From Hyphomicrobiales bacterium (GTDB lineage: Bacteria; Pseudomonadota; Alphaproteobacteria; Rhizobiales; Beijerinckiaceae), in contig PXAW01000542.1 in assembly GCA_003567055.1 (NCBI GenBank), positions 1 through 13,029 on the forward strand: a DNA stretch of 13,029 bases. The letters are read 5' to 3'. The notes beneath the pieces were generated by a model. It did no database searches, was not told the origin of the DNA, and saw only the letters and a list, made by a program, of their open reading frames with translations. Positions 6,214 through 13,029 of this stretch are shown in pieces (position 1 is the stretch's first letter; every line of letters starts with the position of its first letter). The position numbers and the translations under genes were made by a program.

Positions 6214-9027
6214 TCAGGCCAGCACGCCGTGGCAATGCTTGAACTTCTTGCCCGAGCCGCAGGGGCAGGCTTCGTTGCGGCCGACCTTGCCCCAGGTGGC
6301 GGGATCGTTCGGATCGCGCTTCTCCGGCGGTACGAAACCCGTGGCGCCTGCTGCTCCGGCACCGGCAGCACCGAGGCGCGAAGCCGGGCCGGAGGGGGCG
6401 TCGAACTCGTTCTCGCCCGTATTCGGATTGCGATGCTCGGCATGCATTTCCGGCAGTTCGGGCTCCGGTGGCTTCTCGAAGACCACCTCGACACGCATCA
6501 TCTGGGCGGTGACCTGCTCGCGCAGACGCGTGATCAGCCCCTCGAAGAGCTGGAAGGCTTCGGATTTGTATTCGTTCAGCGGGTCGCGCTGGGCCATGCC
6601 GCGCCAGCCGATGACCTGGCGCAGATGCTCGAGCGTGACCAGATGCTCGCGCCAGAGCTGGTCGAGGCTTTGCAGCAGCACCTGCTTTTCGACATAGGTC
6701 ATCACGCGTGGCGTGTTCTTCTCGACGCGCCCGGCATAATGCGCATCCGCCGCCCCGCGCAGCCGCTCGCGCATTTCCTCATCGGCGATGCCCTCTTCGC
6801 GCGCCCAGTCATCGACGGGGGAATCGAGATTGAGCAGCTTCTGCACATCCTCCTTGAGGCCGACGACGTCCCATTGCTCGGGATAGGCATCGGCGGGGAT
6901 GTGACGGGCGACGATATCCTCGACGAGGTTCTGGCGCATGTCGTCGATGGTCTCGCGCACGCTCTCCTCGGCCATGAATTCGCGGCGCTGCTCGAACACG
7001 ACCTTGCGCTGGTCGTTCATGACGTTGTCGTATTTGAGGATGTTCTTGCGGATGTCGAAATTGCGCATTTCGACCTTCGATTGCGCCTTTTCAATCGCCT
7101 TGTTGATCCACGGATGCGTGATCGACTCGCCCTCTTCGAGGCCGAGCTTGGTCAGCATGTTTTCCATCCGGTCGGAGCCGAAGATCCGCATCAGATCATC
7201 CTGCAGCGACAGGTAGAACTTGGAGCGGCCCGGATCGCCCTGGCGACCGGAGCGTCCGCGCAGCTGGTTGTCGATACGCCGTGATTCGTGACGCTCGGTC
7301 CCCATCACATAAAGGCCGCCGGCCTCCTTGGCACGCTGCTTGAACGCATCGGTCTCGCGACGGATCTCCGCCTCGCGGCGGGCGCGCTCGGCTTCGTCGG
7401 TGACGCCTTCGAGCTCGCGGGAGATGCGCATCTCGGCATTGCCGCCGAGCTGGATGTCGGTGCCGCGACCGGCCATGTTGGTGGCGATGGTGATGGCGCC
7501 GGGCACGCCGGCCTGGGCGACGATGAAGGCTTCCTGCTCGTGGAAACGGGCATTGAGCACCGCGAAGGTTCCCGCTGCACGCCCGCCGCGCGCCGCTTCA
7601 TAGAGCGGCTCCAGCGCCGTCGCCTTCTCGAAATCGATCAGCTTGAAACCGCGCTTGACGAGCAGTTCGGCCAGAACCTCGGATTTTTCGATCGAGGTGG
7701 TGCCGACCAGTGTCGGCTGCCCTTTCTCGGAGGCTTCCGTGATCTCCTGGATGATCGCGTCGTATTTTTCCTCGACCGTGCGATAGACCTCGTCATTCTC
7801 GTCGAGACGGGCGATCGGTCGGTTGGTGGGGATTTCGGCGACATCGAGCTTGTAGATGTCGGCGAATTCATCGGCCTCGGTCGAGGCGGTGCCGGTCATG
7901 CCGGCGAGCTTTTCGTAGAGGCGGAAATAGTTCTGGAAGGTGATCGAGGCCAGAGTCTGGTTCTCGGGCTGGATCTTGACCTTCTCCTTGGCTTCGAGCG
8001 CCTGGTGCAACCCTTCCGAGAAGCGCCGCCCCGGCATCATGCGCCCGGTGAACTCGTCGATGATGACGACTTCCTCGTTGCGCACGATATAGTCCTTGTC
8101 CCGCGTGAACAGCACATGCGCGCGCAGGGCCTGGTTGACATGGTGCACGACGGTGGCGTTGGCGGCATCATAGAGATCGCCGTCCTTGATCAGCCCCGCC
8201 TCGCGCAGCAGCTCCTCCATGCGCTCGTTGCCGTCATCGTTGAGGGAGACGGCGCGCTGCTTCTCGTCGAGATCGTAGTGATCCGCCGTGATCTGCGGGA
8301 TCAGGGCATCGATCTGGGTGTAGAGTTCGGAACGGTCGTCGAGCGGACCGGAAATGATCAGCGGCGTGCGTGCCTCGTCGACCAGGATCGAATCGACCTC
8401 GTCGACGATGGCGAAATGGTGCCCGCGCTGGGTTATCTGCGCGAGATCGTATTTCATGTTGTCGCGCAGATAATCGAAGCCGTATTCGTTGTTGGTGCCG
8501 TAGGTGATGTCGCAGGCATAGGCGTCTTTGCGCTGGACATCGTCGAGCCCGTGCACGATCACGCCGACGGACATGCCGAGGAACCGGTAGACCTGCCCCA
8601 TCCACTCGCTGTCGCGGCTGGCGAGATAGTCGTTGACGGTCACGACATGCACGCCGCGCCCGGTCAGCGCGTTGAGATAGACGGGCAGGGTGGCGACGAG
8701 CGTCTTGCCCTCACCGGTCTTCATCTCGGCGATGTCGCCCTCATGAAGTACCATGCCGCCGATCAGCTGGACGTCGAAATGCCGCTGGCCGAGCACGCGC
8801 TTGGCGCCTTCGCGCACGGTGGCGAAGGCGGGGACGAGCAGGTCGTCGATCTTCGCGCCGTTGGCGAGCTGTTCACGGAACATGGCGGTGCGGGCACGCA
8901 GATCGTCGTCCGACAAAGCCTCCAGTTCCGGTTCGAGCGCATTGATTGCCTCCACACGCGGGCGGTAGGCCTTGATGCGGCGATCATTCGCCGAGCCGAA
9001 GATTTTCTTCGCGAGAGTGCCGAACAT
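6214..9027 (-). CDS. secA: Preprotein translocase ATPase SecA
   Basis: The 937-residue motor binds the SecYEG channel and drives unfolded preproteins across the inner membrane by ATP hydrolysis. Seen in order: the N-terminal helix ([12 protein letters not shown]); Walker A MKTGEGKT at 102-109 with Lys108; the TVNDYLA and [15 protein letters not shown] motifs; Walker B DEVD at 209-212; then the preprotein-crosslinking region, [20 protein letters not shown] and [13 protein letters not shown] of the second motor domain. The helical scaffold follows, with [12 protein letters not shown] Gly/Ala/Pro-rich linker leads to the zinc-binding tail with Cys921, Cys923, Cys932 and His933, which contacts SecB and ribosomes. 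The length is normal. The frame extends upstream to 9120, but family similarity begins at the ATG at 9027, with a weak GGA about 12 nt before it. The gene is alone on its strand, divergent from the exported isomerase across 406 bp. Confidence 0.97.
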   Translation of the reverse strand: MFGTLAKKIFGSANDRRIKAYRPRVEAINALEPELEALSDDDLRARTAMFREQLANGAKIDDLLVPAFATVREGAKRVLGQRHFDVQLIGGMVLHEGDIAEMKTGEGKTLVATLPVYLNALTGRGVHVVTVNDYLASRDSEWMGQVYRFLGMSVGVIVHGLDDVQRKDAYACDITYGTNNEYGFDYLRDNMKYDLAQITQRGHHFAIVDEVDSILVDEARTPLIISGPLDDRSELYTQIDALIPQITADHYDLDEKQRAVSLNDDGNERMEELLREAGLIKDGDLYDAANATVVHHVNQALRAHVLFTRDKDYIVRNEEVVIIDEFTGRMMPGRRFSEGLHQALEAKEKVKIQPENQTLASITFQNYFRLYEKLAGMTGTASTEADEFADIYKLDVAEIPTNRPIARLDENDEVYRTVEEKYDAIIQEITEASEKGQPTLVGTTSIEKSEVLAELLVKRGFKLIDFEKATALEPLYEAARGGRAAGTFAVLNARFHEQEAFIVAQAGVPGAITIATNMAGRGTDIQLGGNAEMRISRELEGVTDEAERARREAEIRRETDAFKQRAKEAGGLYVMGTERHESRRIDNQLRGRSGRQGDPGRSKFYLSLQDDLMRIFGSDRMENMLTKLGLEEGESITHPWINKAIEKAQSKVEMRNFDIRKNILKYDNVMNDQRKVVFEQRREFMAEESVRETIDDMRQNLVEDIVARHIPADAYPEQWDVVGLKEDVQKLLNLDSPVDDWAREEGIADEEMRERLRGAADAHYAGRVEKNTPRVMTYVEKQVLLQSLDQLWREHLVTLEHLRQVIGWRGMAQRDPLNEYKSEAFQLFEGLITRLREQVTAQMMRVEVVFEKPPEPELPEMHAEHRNPNTGENEFDAPSGPASRLGAAGAGAAGATGFVPPEKRDPNDPATWGKVGRNEACPCGSGKKFKHCHGVLA

Positions 9028-9293
9028 GGATTGTTTTCGTCCAGTGCCGTTCCTGAAAACCGATATCGTCCGCAAACCGTCGCAGCGCGGCGTGAGGCCG
9101 CCTGCGCGCGGGCCGCGCATGCGTCATACACTTAATCATCGCCGCACGCATCCGAAAGGCCACGGCTGCGACAATCGAGAGGCGGAAGAGGCGAATGCCC
9201 GCTTTGGTGCGCGTGCAGGGTCTTGCACATCGCGCCCGGATGGGCCACCAATCCCTCATGCGCCGTTGCTTTAGCAGAAGGTGCGCGCGATTT

Positions 9294-9314
9294 CCAACCG
9301 CTCGATGCGGTTGG
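9294..9314. repeat. Inverted repeat, operator-like
   Basis: CCAACCG (9294-9300) and CGGTTGG (9308-9314) are perfect inverted arms around 7 bp, a size and spacing typical of a dimeric regulator site. It sits between secA and the isomerase gene, 140 bp before the latter. It could equally be a leader hairpin. No T tract follows on either strand. Confidence 0.4.
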
Positions 9315-9351
9315 CTGAGCGTGACGCCGTCGCGAGGCACGGTGAAAATGG

Positions 9352-9382
9352 AAAAAAAAGCGGGCCGGCCCGATCGGTCCGG
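9352..9382 (-). terminator. Minus-strand terminator-like hairpin with T8 tract
   Basis: Read on the minus strand, a GC-rich stem (arms 9376-9382 and 9365-9371, GATC loop, one mismatch) is followed 5 nt later by eight consecutive T residues (plus-strand A8 at 9352-9359). A perfect palindrome GGGCCGGCCC (9362-9371) overlaps it and gives alternative pairings closer to the T tract. No annotated gene ends here, so it would stop antisense or secA-leader transcripts. Confidence 0.38.
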
Positions 9383-9433
9383 TCGGAAACGTGATGACCA
9401 CGCAGCTCTCGCTGCAACGCTCAAGGACAGCTG

Positions 9434-10342
9434 ATGATCGTGCAAGAACCGAAAACCCTGATCGCCGCCGCATCGATCCGGCGGGTTGCCGGAGCCCTCG
9501 GACGCCGGGTGGCGCCGCTCGCGGTGGCCCTTCCGCTCGCGCTCGGCCTCGCCATGACGCCGCCAGCCGCTGCGCAGGAGGATCCCGACCGGGTCGTCGC
9601 GCGCGCTGGTGATATCGAGATCACGGCGGCCGATATCGCCGTCGCCATGGCCGATCCGGCGCTGCAGCTGCGCGATACCGATCCGGAGGAGCGCCTCGAG
9701 ATCGTGATCACCTATCTGGTGGATCTGCGGCTCGGCGCGCAGGCCGCGATGGAGGCCGGTATGGGCGAGGACGAGGAATTCGCCCGCCGGTTTGCCTATC
9801 TCCGCGAAAAGATGCTGCTCGAAGACTATATGCAGCGCGAAATCGATGTTGCCGTCACCGAGGAGGCCGCGCGCGACCTCTTCGAGACCACGACGGCTGG
9901 CATCGAGCCCGAGGACGAGGTGCGTGCGCGCCATATCCTCGTTGAGGAGGAAGATGAGGCCGCCGCCGTGCTTGCACGCCTCGAAGCCGGCGAGGAATTC
10001 GCCGATATCGCCCGCGAGGTCTCGCAGGATCCCGGTTCGGCACGCAATGGCGGCGATCTCGGCTTCTTCACGGCGGGTCGTATGGTCGCGCCCTTCTCTG
10101 CTGCCGCTTTCGAACTGGAGCCCGGTGAGGTTTCCGACCCGGTCGAGACGCAGTTCGGCTGGCACGTGATCAAGGTCGAGGAGCGCCGCGCGACGCAGCT
10201 GCCGCAATTCGAGGACATGCGCGAGCAGATCGAGAATTTCCTCACCCGTCAGGCCCAGCAGGCCTTCATCCTCGGCCTGCGTGAGGGTGTCGAGATCGAG
10301 CGCCTCGATGTCGACGAGGACGAGGAAGAAGGCGAGAACTGA
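9434..10342 (+). CDS. Exported parvulin-type peptidyl-prolyl cis-trans isomerase
   Basis: The 302-residue protein starts with an Arg-rich N-region, a hydrophobic core (LAVALPLALGLAM) and a PAAA cleavage site near residue 47, so it is exported to the periplasm. Residues about 50-160 form the helical chaperone-like region of the PrsA/SurA group. The parvulin domain spans about 164-255, from VRARHILV through ADIAREVSQDPGSARNGGDLGFF and PFSAAAFELEPGEVSDPVETQFGWHVIKVEER. A SurA-like C-terminal helix follows, then a strongly acidic tail (DVDEDEEEGEN, last 11 residues). It should isomerise prolyl bonds and help fold exported or outer-membrane proteins. AAGGA at 9423-9427 lies 6 nt before the ATG, fixing the start. 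It is divergent from secA and followed by argJ on the same strand 279 bp later; that neighbourhood is familiar from Hyphomicrobiales. Confidence 0.93.
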   Translation: MIVQEPKTLIAAASIRRVAGALGRRVAPLAVALPLALGLAMTPPAAAQEDPDRVVARAGDIEITAADIAVAMADPALQLRDTDPEERLEIVITYLVDLRLGAQAAMEAGMGEDEEFARRFAYLREKMLLEDYMQREIDVAVTEEAARDLFETTTAGIEPEDEVRARHILVEEEDEAAAVLARLEAGEEFADIAREVSQDPGSARNGGDLGFFTAGRMVAPFSAAAFELEPGEVSDPVETQFGWHVIKVEERRATQLPQFEDMREQIENFLTRQAQQAFILGLREGVEIERLDVDEDEEEGEN

Positions 10343-10381
10343 GCCCGGGGCGACGGCCGTCATGAAGGCCGCGCCCTGACC

Positions 10382-10416
10382 TCCCTCCCCAGCGGGGAGG
10401 GAATGAGGGTGGGGAG
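10382..10416. repeat. GC-rich palindrome, REP-like intergenic element
   Basis: TCCCTCCCC (10382-10390) and GGGGAGGGA (10394-10402) form a perfect 9-bp hairpin with a 3-nt loop, followed by ATGAGGGTGGGGAG, which echoes the right arm. Elements of this C-tract/G-tract style are common dispersed repeats in alphaproteobacterial intergenic DNA. It begins 40 bp after the isomerase stop. Copy number in this genome cannot be seen from the window. Confidence 0.55.
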
Positions 10417-10501
10417 AAACGTTGCTGACGATGATCGGCGTTGCGGATTTTGCACGCGGGCTCAACCCACCCTTGATCCAGCCCCTTGGGGGAGCGAAAC
10501 C

Positions 10502-10539
10502 CCTGCCTGGTGTCATTTCGTGAAATCGCACTAGGCAGG
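10502..10539. repeat. Long imperfect palindrome upstream of argJ
   Basis: Bases 10502-10519 and 10522-10539 are inverted arms: 15 Watson-Crick pairs, two G-T wobbles (10509/10532, 10513/10528) and one mismatch (10514/10527). The outer arms are CCTGCCT and AGGCAGG, the inner ones ATTTC and GAAAT. As RNA it would be a very stable hairpin 83 nt before the argJ start. There is no T tract on the plus strand, so it is not a normal terminator. It could be half of a mobile repeat together with the palindrome at 10382, an argJ leader structure, or a protein-binding site. Confidence 0.6.
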
Positions 10540-10621
10540 CGGGTCCGTGCATGCGATGAGGCGCGTTGGCGGGCCATTCGGTCCGCGCGGTGATCACAGC
10601 TTCCAGATCCGGATCAAGGCC

Positions 10622-11863
10622 ATGTCCAAGAAGGTTTCCCCCCTCGCGCCGCAGCAATATCCCGAGATGGATATCGTGCCCGGCGTCGTTCTCGCGACGG
10701 CGGAAGCGGGGATCAAGTATCGCGGGCGTACCGATGTGCTCTATGCCGGATTCTCTGAAGGCACGCAGGCTGCGGGTGTATTCACCCGCTCGAAATGTCC
10801 CTCTGCCGCAGTGGAATGGTGCCGGGCCAATCTCGGTCGCGGCGGGGCCCGGGCGCTGGTGGTGAATTCCGGCAATGCCAATGCCTTCACCGGCGTGAAG
10901 GGTGCCGCCGCCGTGGCGCAGACCGCCGATATCGCCGCCCGCGCCGCCGGCTGCGCGCCGCAGGACGTGTTCATCGCGTCCACCGGCGTCATCGGCGAGC
11001 CGCTCGCGGCCGACAAGTTCGAGGGCGTGCTGCAGGATTGCGCCGCCCGCGCCGAGCCCGATGCCTGGGACGCGGCGGCCCGCGCCATCATGACGACGGA
11101 TACCTTCCCGAAATACGCCACGCGCAAGGTGATGATCGGCGATTGCGAGGTGGTCATCAACGGCATCGCCAAGGGTTCCGGCATGATCGCGCCCGACATG
11201 GCGACGATGCTGGCCTTCGTCTTCACCGATGCGCCGATCGCGCAGGAGGCGCTCCAGGCGCTGATCGCGGACGGGGCGGATCGCTCCTTCAACTGCGTCA
11301 CGGTCGATGGCGACACCTCCACCTCCGACACGCTGATGCTGTTTGCCACCGGCGAGGCGGCAAGCCGCGGCGCGCCGATGATCTCGGATGCGGCTGATCC
11401 GCAGCTCGCGGCCTTCCGGCAGGCGCTGGATGATCTTCTGGTCGAGCTGGCGCAATGGGTCGCCCGCGACGGGGAGGGCGCCTCGAAATTCGTCACCATC
11501 GATGTCGCGGGTGCCGTCAGCGACGATTCGGCACGCAAGATCGCCATGGCGATCGCCAATTCGCCGCTGGTCAAGACCGCGATCGCGGGTGAGGACCCCA
11601 ATTGGGGCCGCATCGTCATGGCGGTCGGCAAGGCGGGAGAGCCTGCGGATCGCGATCGCCTGGCGATCCATTTCGGCGATATCCGCGTCGCCACCGATGG
11701 CGAGCGCGACCCGGCCTATATCGAGGAGAAGGTCGCGGCAGTGATGCGCGAGCAGGATATTGGCATCCGTGTCGATATCGGCCTCGGCGAGGGCCGCGCC
11801 CGGGTCTGGACCTGCGACCTGACCAAGGAATACATCGCCATCAATGCCGATTACCGCTCCTGA
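10622..11863 (+). CDS. argJ: Glutamate N-acetyltransferase / amino-acid N-acetyltransferase ArgJ
   Basis: The 413-residue enzyme transfers acetyl from N-acetylornithine to glutamate (the cyclic arginine pathway). If bifunctional, it also makes N-acetylglutamate from acetyl-CoA. The precursor self-cleaves before a threonine: [14 protein letters not shown] places the cut between Ala194 and Thr195, Thr195 becoming the nucleophile of the beta chain. Other family marks are the oxyanion-hole segment STGVIG with Thr121-Gly122, TTDTFPK at 158-164, [13 protein letters not shown], the EDPNWGRI segment and the exact C-terminus with IAINADYRS. Mono- versus bifunctional cannot be told from sequence alone. 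The frame extends upstream to 10547, but similarity begins at the ATG at 10622; GGA at 10611-10613 is a plausible ribosome site. It may be co-transcribed with the isomerase gene. It ends at a strong terminator. Confidence 0.97.
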   Translation: MSKKVSPLAPQQYPEMDIVPGVVLATAEAGIKYRGRTDVLYAGFSEGTQAAGVFTRSKCPSAAVEWCRANLGRGGARALVVNSGNANAFTGVKGAAAVAQTADIAARAAGCAPQDVFIASTGVIGEPLAADKFEGVLQDCAARAEPDAWDAAARAIMTTDTFPKYATRKVMIGDCEVVINGIAKGSGMIAPDMATMLAFVFTDAPIAQEALQALIADGADRSFNCVTVDGDTSTSDTLMLFATGEAASRGAPMISDAADPQLAAFRQALDDLLVELAQWVARDGEGASKFVTIDVAGAVSDDSARKIAMAIANSPLVKTAIAGEDPNWGRIVMAVGKAGEPADRDRLAIHFGDIRVATDGERDPAYIEEKVAAVMREQDIGIRVDIGLGEGRARVWTCDLTKEYIAINADYRS

Positions 11864-11895
11864 GGCGCGGCCTCGCGCCGGATCGTGACATGCAA

Positions 11896-11926
11896 AAAGC
11901 CCGGTCTCGCGACCGGGCTTTCGTTT
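11896..11926. terminator. Bidirectional Rho-independent terminator between argJ and serA
   Basis: AAGCCCGGTC (11897-11906) and GACCGGGCTT (11911-11920) make a perfect 10-bp stem with a TCGC tetraloop. A-run upstream (11894-11898) and T-rich sequence downstream (TTTCGTTT) give a usable U tract in both directions. It lies between two convergent genes and should end both transcripts. Confidence 0.92.
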
Positions 11927-11945
11927 GAGCAGAGGGGGCTGTGCC

Positions 11946-13029
11946 TCAGAAATTCACCGCGCGGGCGCGCTTGACCTGCGGCAGGGCCTCGATCTTGTCG
12001 AGCACGTCCTTGCCTGCCGGCTGATCGATGGCGACGAAGCAGATGGCGTCGCCGCCCGGCGCATCGCGACCGAGGCTGAAAGTGGCGATATTCACGCCCG
12101 AATCACCCAGCAGCGAGCCGAAGGAGCCGATGAAGCCCGGCTGGTCGGCATTGCGCACATAGAGCATGTGCGGGGCAAATTCCGCATCGACATCAATGCC
12201 CCGGATCTCGACGACGCGCGGCTTGCCGTCATGGAAGACCGTGCCGCCGGCATGCCGGGGCATGTCCTTGGCATCGATGGTGATGCGGATGAAGCTGTCG
12301 TAATCGCTCTGCTCGTTGTCGCGCTTCAGTTCCTCGACCATGATGCCGCGCTCGCGCGCCACCAGCGGCGCCGAGACCATGTTGATCTCCGGCAGGAACG
12401 GGCGCAGCGCCCCGGTCACGGCGGCGGAGGTGAGCGCCTTGGTGTTCATGGCGGCGACATCGCCCTCGTATTCGATCCGGATGCCCCTGATCTCGTCTTC
12501 GGTGAGCTGGCCGAGGAAGGAGCCGAGCTTTTCGGCGAGCGCCACGAAGGGGCGCAGGCGCGGGGCCTCGTCGGCGGTGATCGAGGGGAAGTTGATGGCG
12601 TTCTCGATGGCGCCGGAGATCAGGTAGTTCGACATCTGCTCGGCCACCTGCAGCGCCACATTCTCCTGCGCTTCCGCCGTCGCCGCACCCAGATGCGGCG
12701 TGCAGACCACATTGGGATGGCCGAAGAGCGGGTTCTCCTTCGCCGGCTCCTCGACGAACACGTCGAAGGCGGCGCCGGCGACATGGCCGGAATCGAGGGC
12801 GGCGCGCAGGGCCACCTCGTCCACCAGACCGCCGCGGGCGCAGTTGATGATGCGCACGCCCGGCTTCGCCTTCGCGATCGCATCGCCCGAGAGGATGTTG
12901 CGGGTCTTGTCGGTCAGCGGCGTGTGCAGCGTGATGAAATCGGCGCGTGTCAGCAATTCGTCGAGCTCGACCTTCTCCACATTGAGCTCGCGGGCCCGGT
13001 CCGCGCTCAGGAACGGATCATAGGCGATC
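11946..13029 (-). CDS. serA: D-3-phosphoglycerate dehydrogenase SerA, C-terminal 360 residues
   Basis: The gene enters from the right edge and is open throughout; its 5' end is outside the window, as the frame reads on through IAYDPFLSADRARELN. SerA oxidises 3-phosphoglycerate to 3-phosphohydroxypyruvate with NAD, the first step of serine synthesis. Numbered from the first visible residue, the catalytic set is Arg65 (NCARGGLVDE), Glu94 (VFVEEP) and His112 (VCTPHLGAAT), at the spacing of the long-form enzymes. After the catalytic domain come the intervening domain (about 145-285) and a C-terminal ACT domain of about 73 residues (MLYVRNADQPGFIGSFGSLL to the end), the usual serine-sensing module. 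This is the long type known from alphaproteobacteria and Mycobacterium. It is convergent with argJ and shares its terminator. Confidence 0.95.
   Translation of the reverse strand, partial: IAYDPFLSADRARELNVEKVELDELLTRADFITLHTPLTDKTRNILSGDAIAKAKPGVRIINCARGGLVDEVALRAALDSGHVAGAAFDVFVEEPAKENPLFGHPNVVCTPHLGAATAEAQENVALQVAEQMSNYLISGAIENAINFPSITADEAPRLRPFVALAEKLGSFLGQLTEDEIRGIRIEYEGDVAAMNTKALTSAAVTGALRPFLPEINMVSAPLVARERGIMVEELKRDNEQSDYDSFIRITIDAKDMPRHAGGTVFHDGKPRVVEIRGIDVDAEFAPHMLYVRNADQPGFIGSFGSLLGDSGVNIATFSLGRDAPGGDAICFVAIDQPAGKDVLDKIEALPQVKRARAVNF

Larger units (their letters stand above)
9028..9433. other. Divergent secA / isomerase spacer, no gene seen
   Basis: I see no convincing gene in these 406 bp; the open frames have poor third-position GC. 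It must hold both promoters, but no near-consensus -35/-10 pair stands out. The most AT-rich patch, around 9122-9139, is a possible secA promoter area. The stretch contains a 21-bp inverted repeat (9294-9314), a minus-strand hairpin plus T8 tract (9352-9382), and a small stem GCAGC-TCTC-GCTGC (9402-9415) just before the isomerase ribosome-binding site. Confidence 0.6.

Noticed and set aside
9028..9120. A 31-residue N-terminal extension of SecA
   Set aside because: SecA similarity begins at the Met at 9027 with the typical N-terminal helix, and Walker A Lys then falls at 108 as in E. coli.
7288..9135. A 615-codon plus-strand frame opposite secA
   Set aside because: It mirrors secA codons, shows no domain and lacks a ribosome site; secA on the other strand is unmistakable.
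9348..9434. A 28-codon upstream frame whose TGA overlaps the isomerase ATG (TGATG), suggesting translational coupling
   Set aside because: Third codon positions are not GC-rich like the real genes, the ribosome site is poor, and it crosses the A8 tract and palindrome. The isomerase has its own good AAGGA site.
8984..11671. An 895-codon open frame on the minus strand across the isomerase and argJ genes
   Set aside because: It is antisense to two well-supported genes, has low-complexity Arg/Gly/His content and no family character. Long antisense frames are normal at this GC content.

Overview
The window is about 13 kb of high-GC bacterial chromosome. Gene content, codon style and neighbourhood point to an alphaproteobacterium, most likely of the Hyphomicrobiales (Rhizobiales). 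The clues are a divergent secA / parvulin-isomerase / argJ neighbourhood, an MmcB-type repair nuclease, a LexA site of the GTTC-N7-GTTC type, and a long-form SerA. This placement is inference; there is no rRNA or other direct marker. I see no tRNA or rRNA gene, CRISPR array, transposase or phage gene.

Layout, left to right. 1-234 (-) is the start of a lytic murein transglycosylase cut by the window edge. 384-1169 (+) is a short-chain dehydrogenase very like type-2 3-hydroxyacyl-CoA dehydrogenase, followed by a terminator hairpin. 1267-2103 (-) is a tandem universal stress protein. 2212-3759 (-) is a secreted outer-membrane beta-barrel protein. Divergent from it, 4005-5045 (+) is the arabinose-5-phosphate isomerase of Kdo/LPS synthesis. 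5054-5542 (-) is an unrecognised 162-residue protein, and 5665-6150 (+) is the MmcB repair nuclease. 6214-9027 (-) is secA. After a structured 406-bp spacer come 9434-10342 (+), an exported parvulin-type prolyl isomerase, and 10622-11863 (+), argJ, separated by a spacer holding two strong palindromes. A bidirectional terminator separates argJ from 11946-13029 (-), the C-terminal part of serA.

Most genes are housekeeping. Several serve the envelope: the transglycosylase, KdsD, the beta-barrel, SecA, and the exported isomerase, which may assist folding of Sec-exported proteins. ArgJ and SerA are amino-acid biosynthesis.

The most interesting site is the spacer between the 162-residue unknown gene and mmcB. 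A perfect alphaproteobacterial LexA operator (5537-5551) lies directly on the predicted transcription start and start codon of the unknown gene. That gene also has a perfect TTGACA -35 box. It is therefore a good candidate for an undescribed, possibly leaderless, SOS-induced gene paired with mmcB. Other points worth a look are a hairpin plus T8 tract on the minus strand upstream of secA, and the palindromic intergenic elements before argJ.
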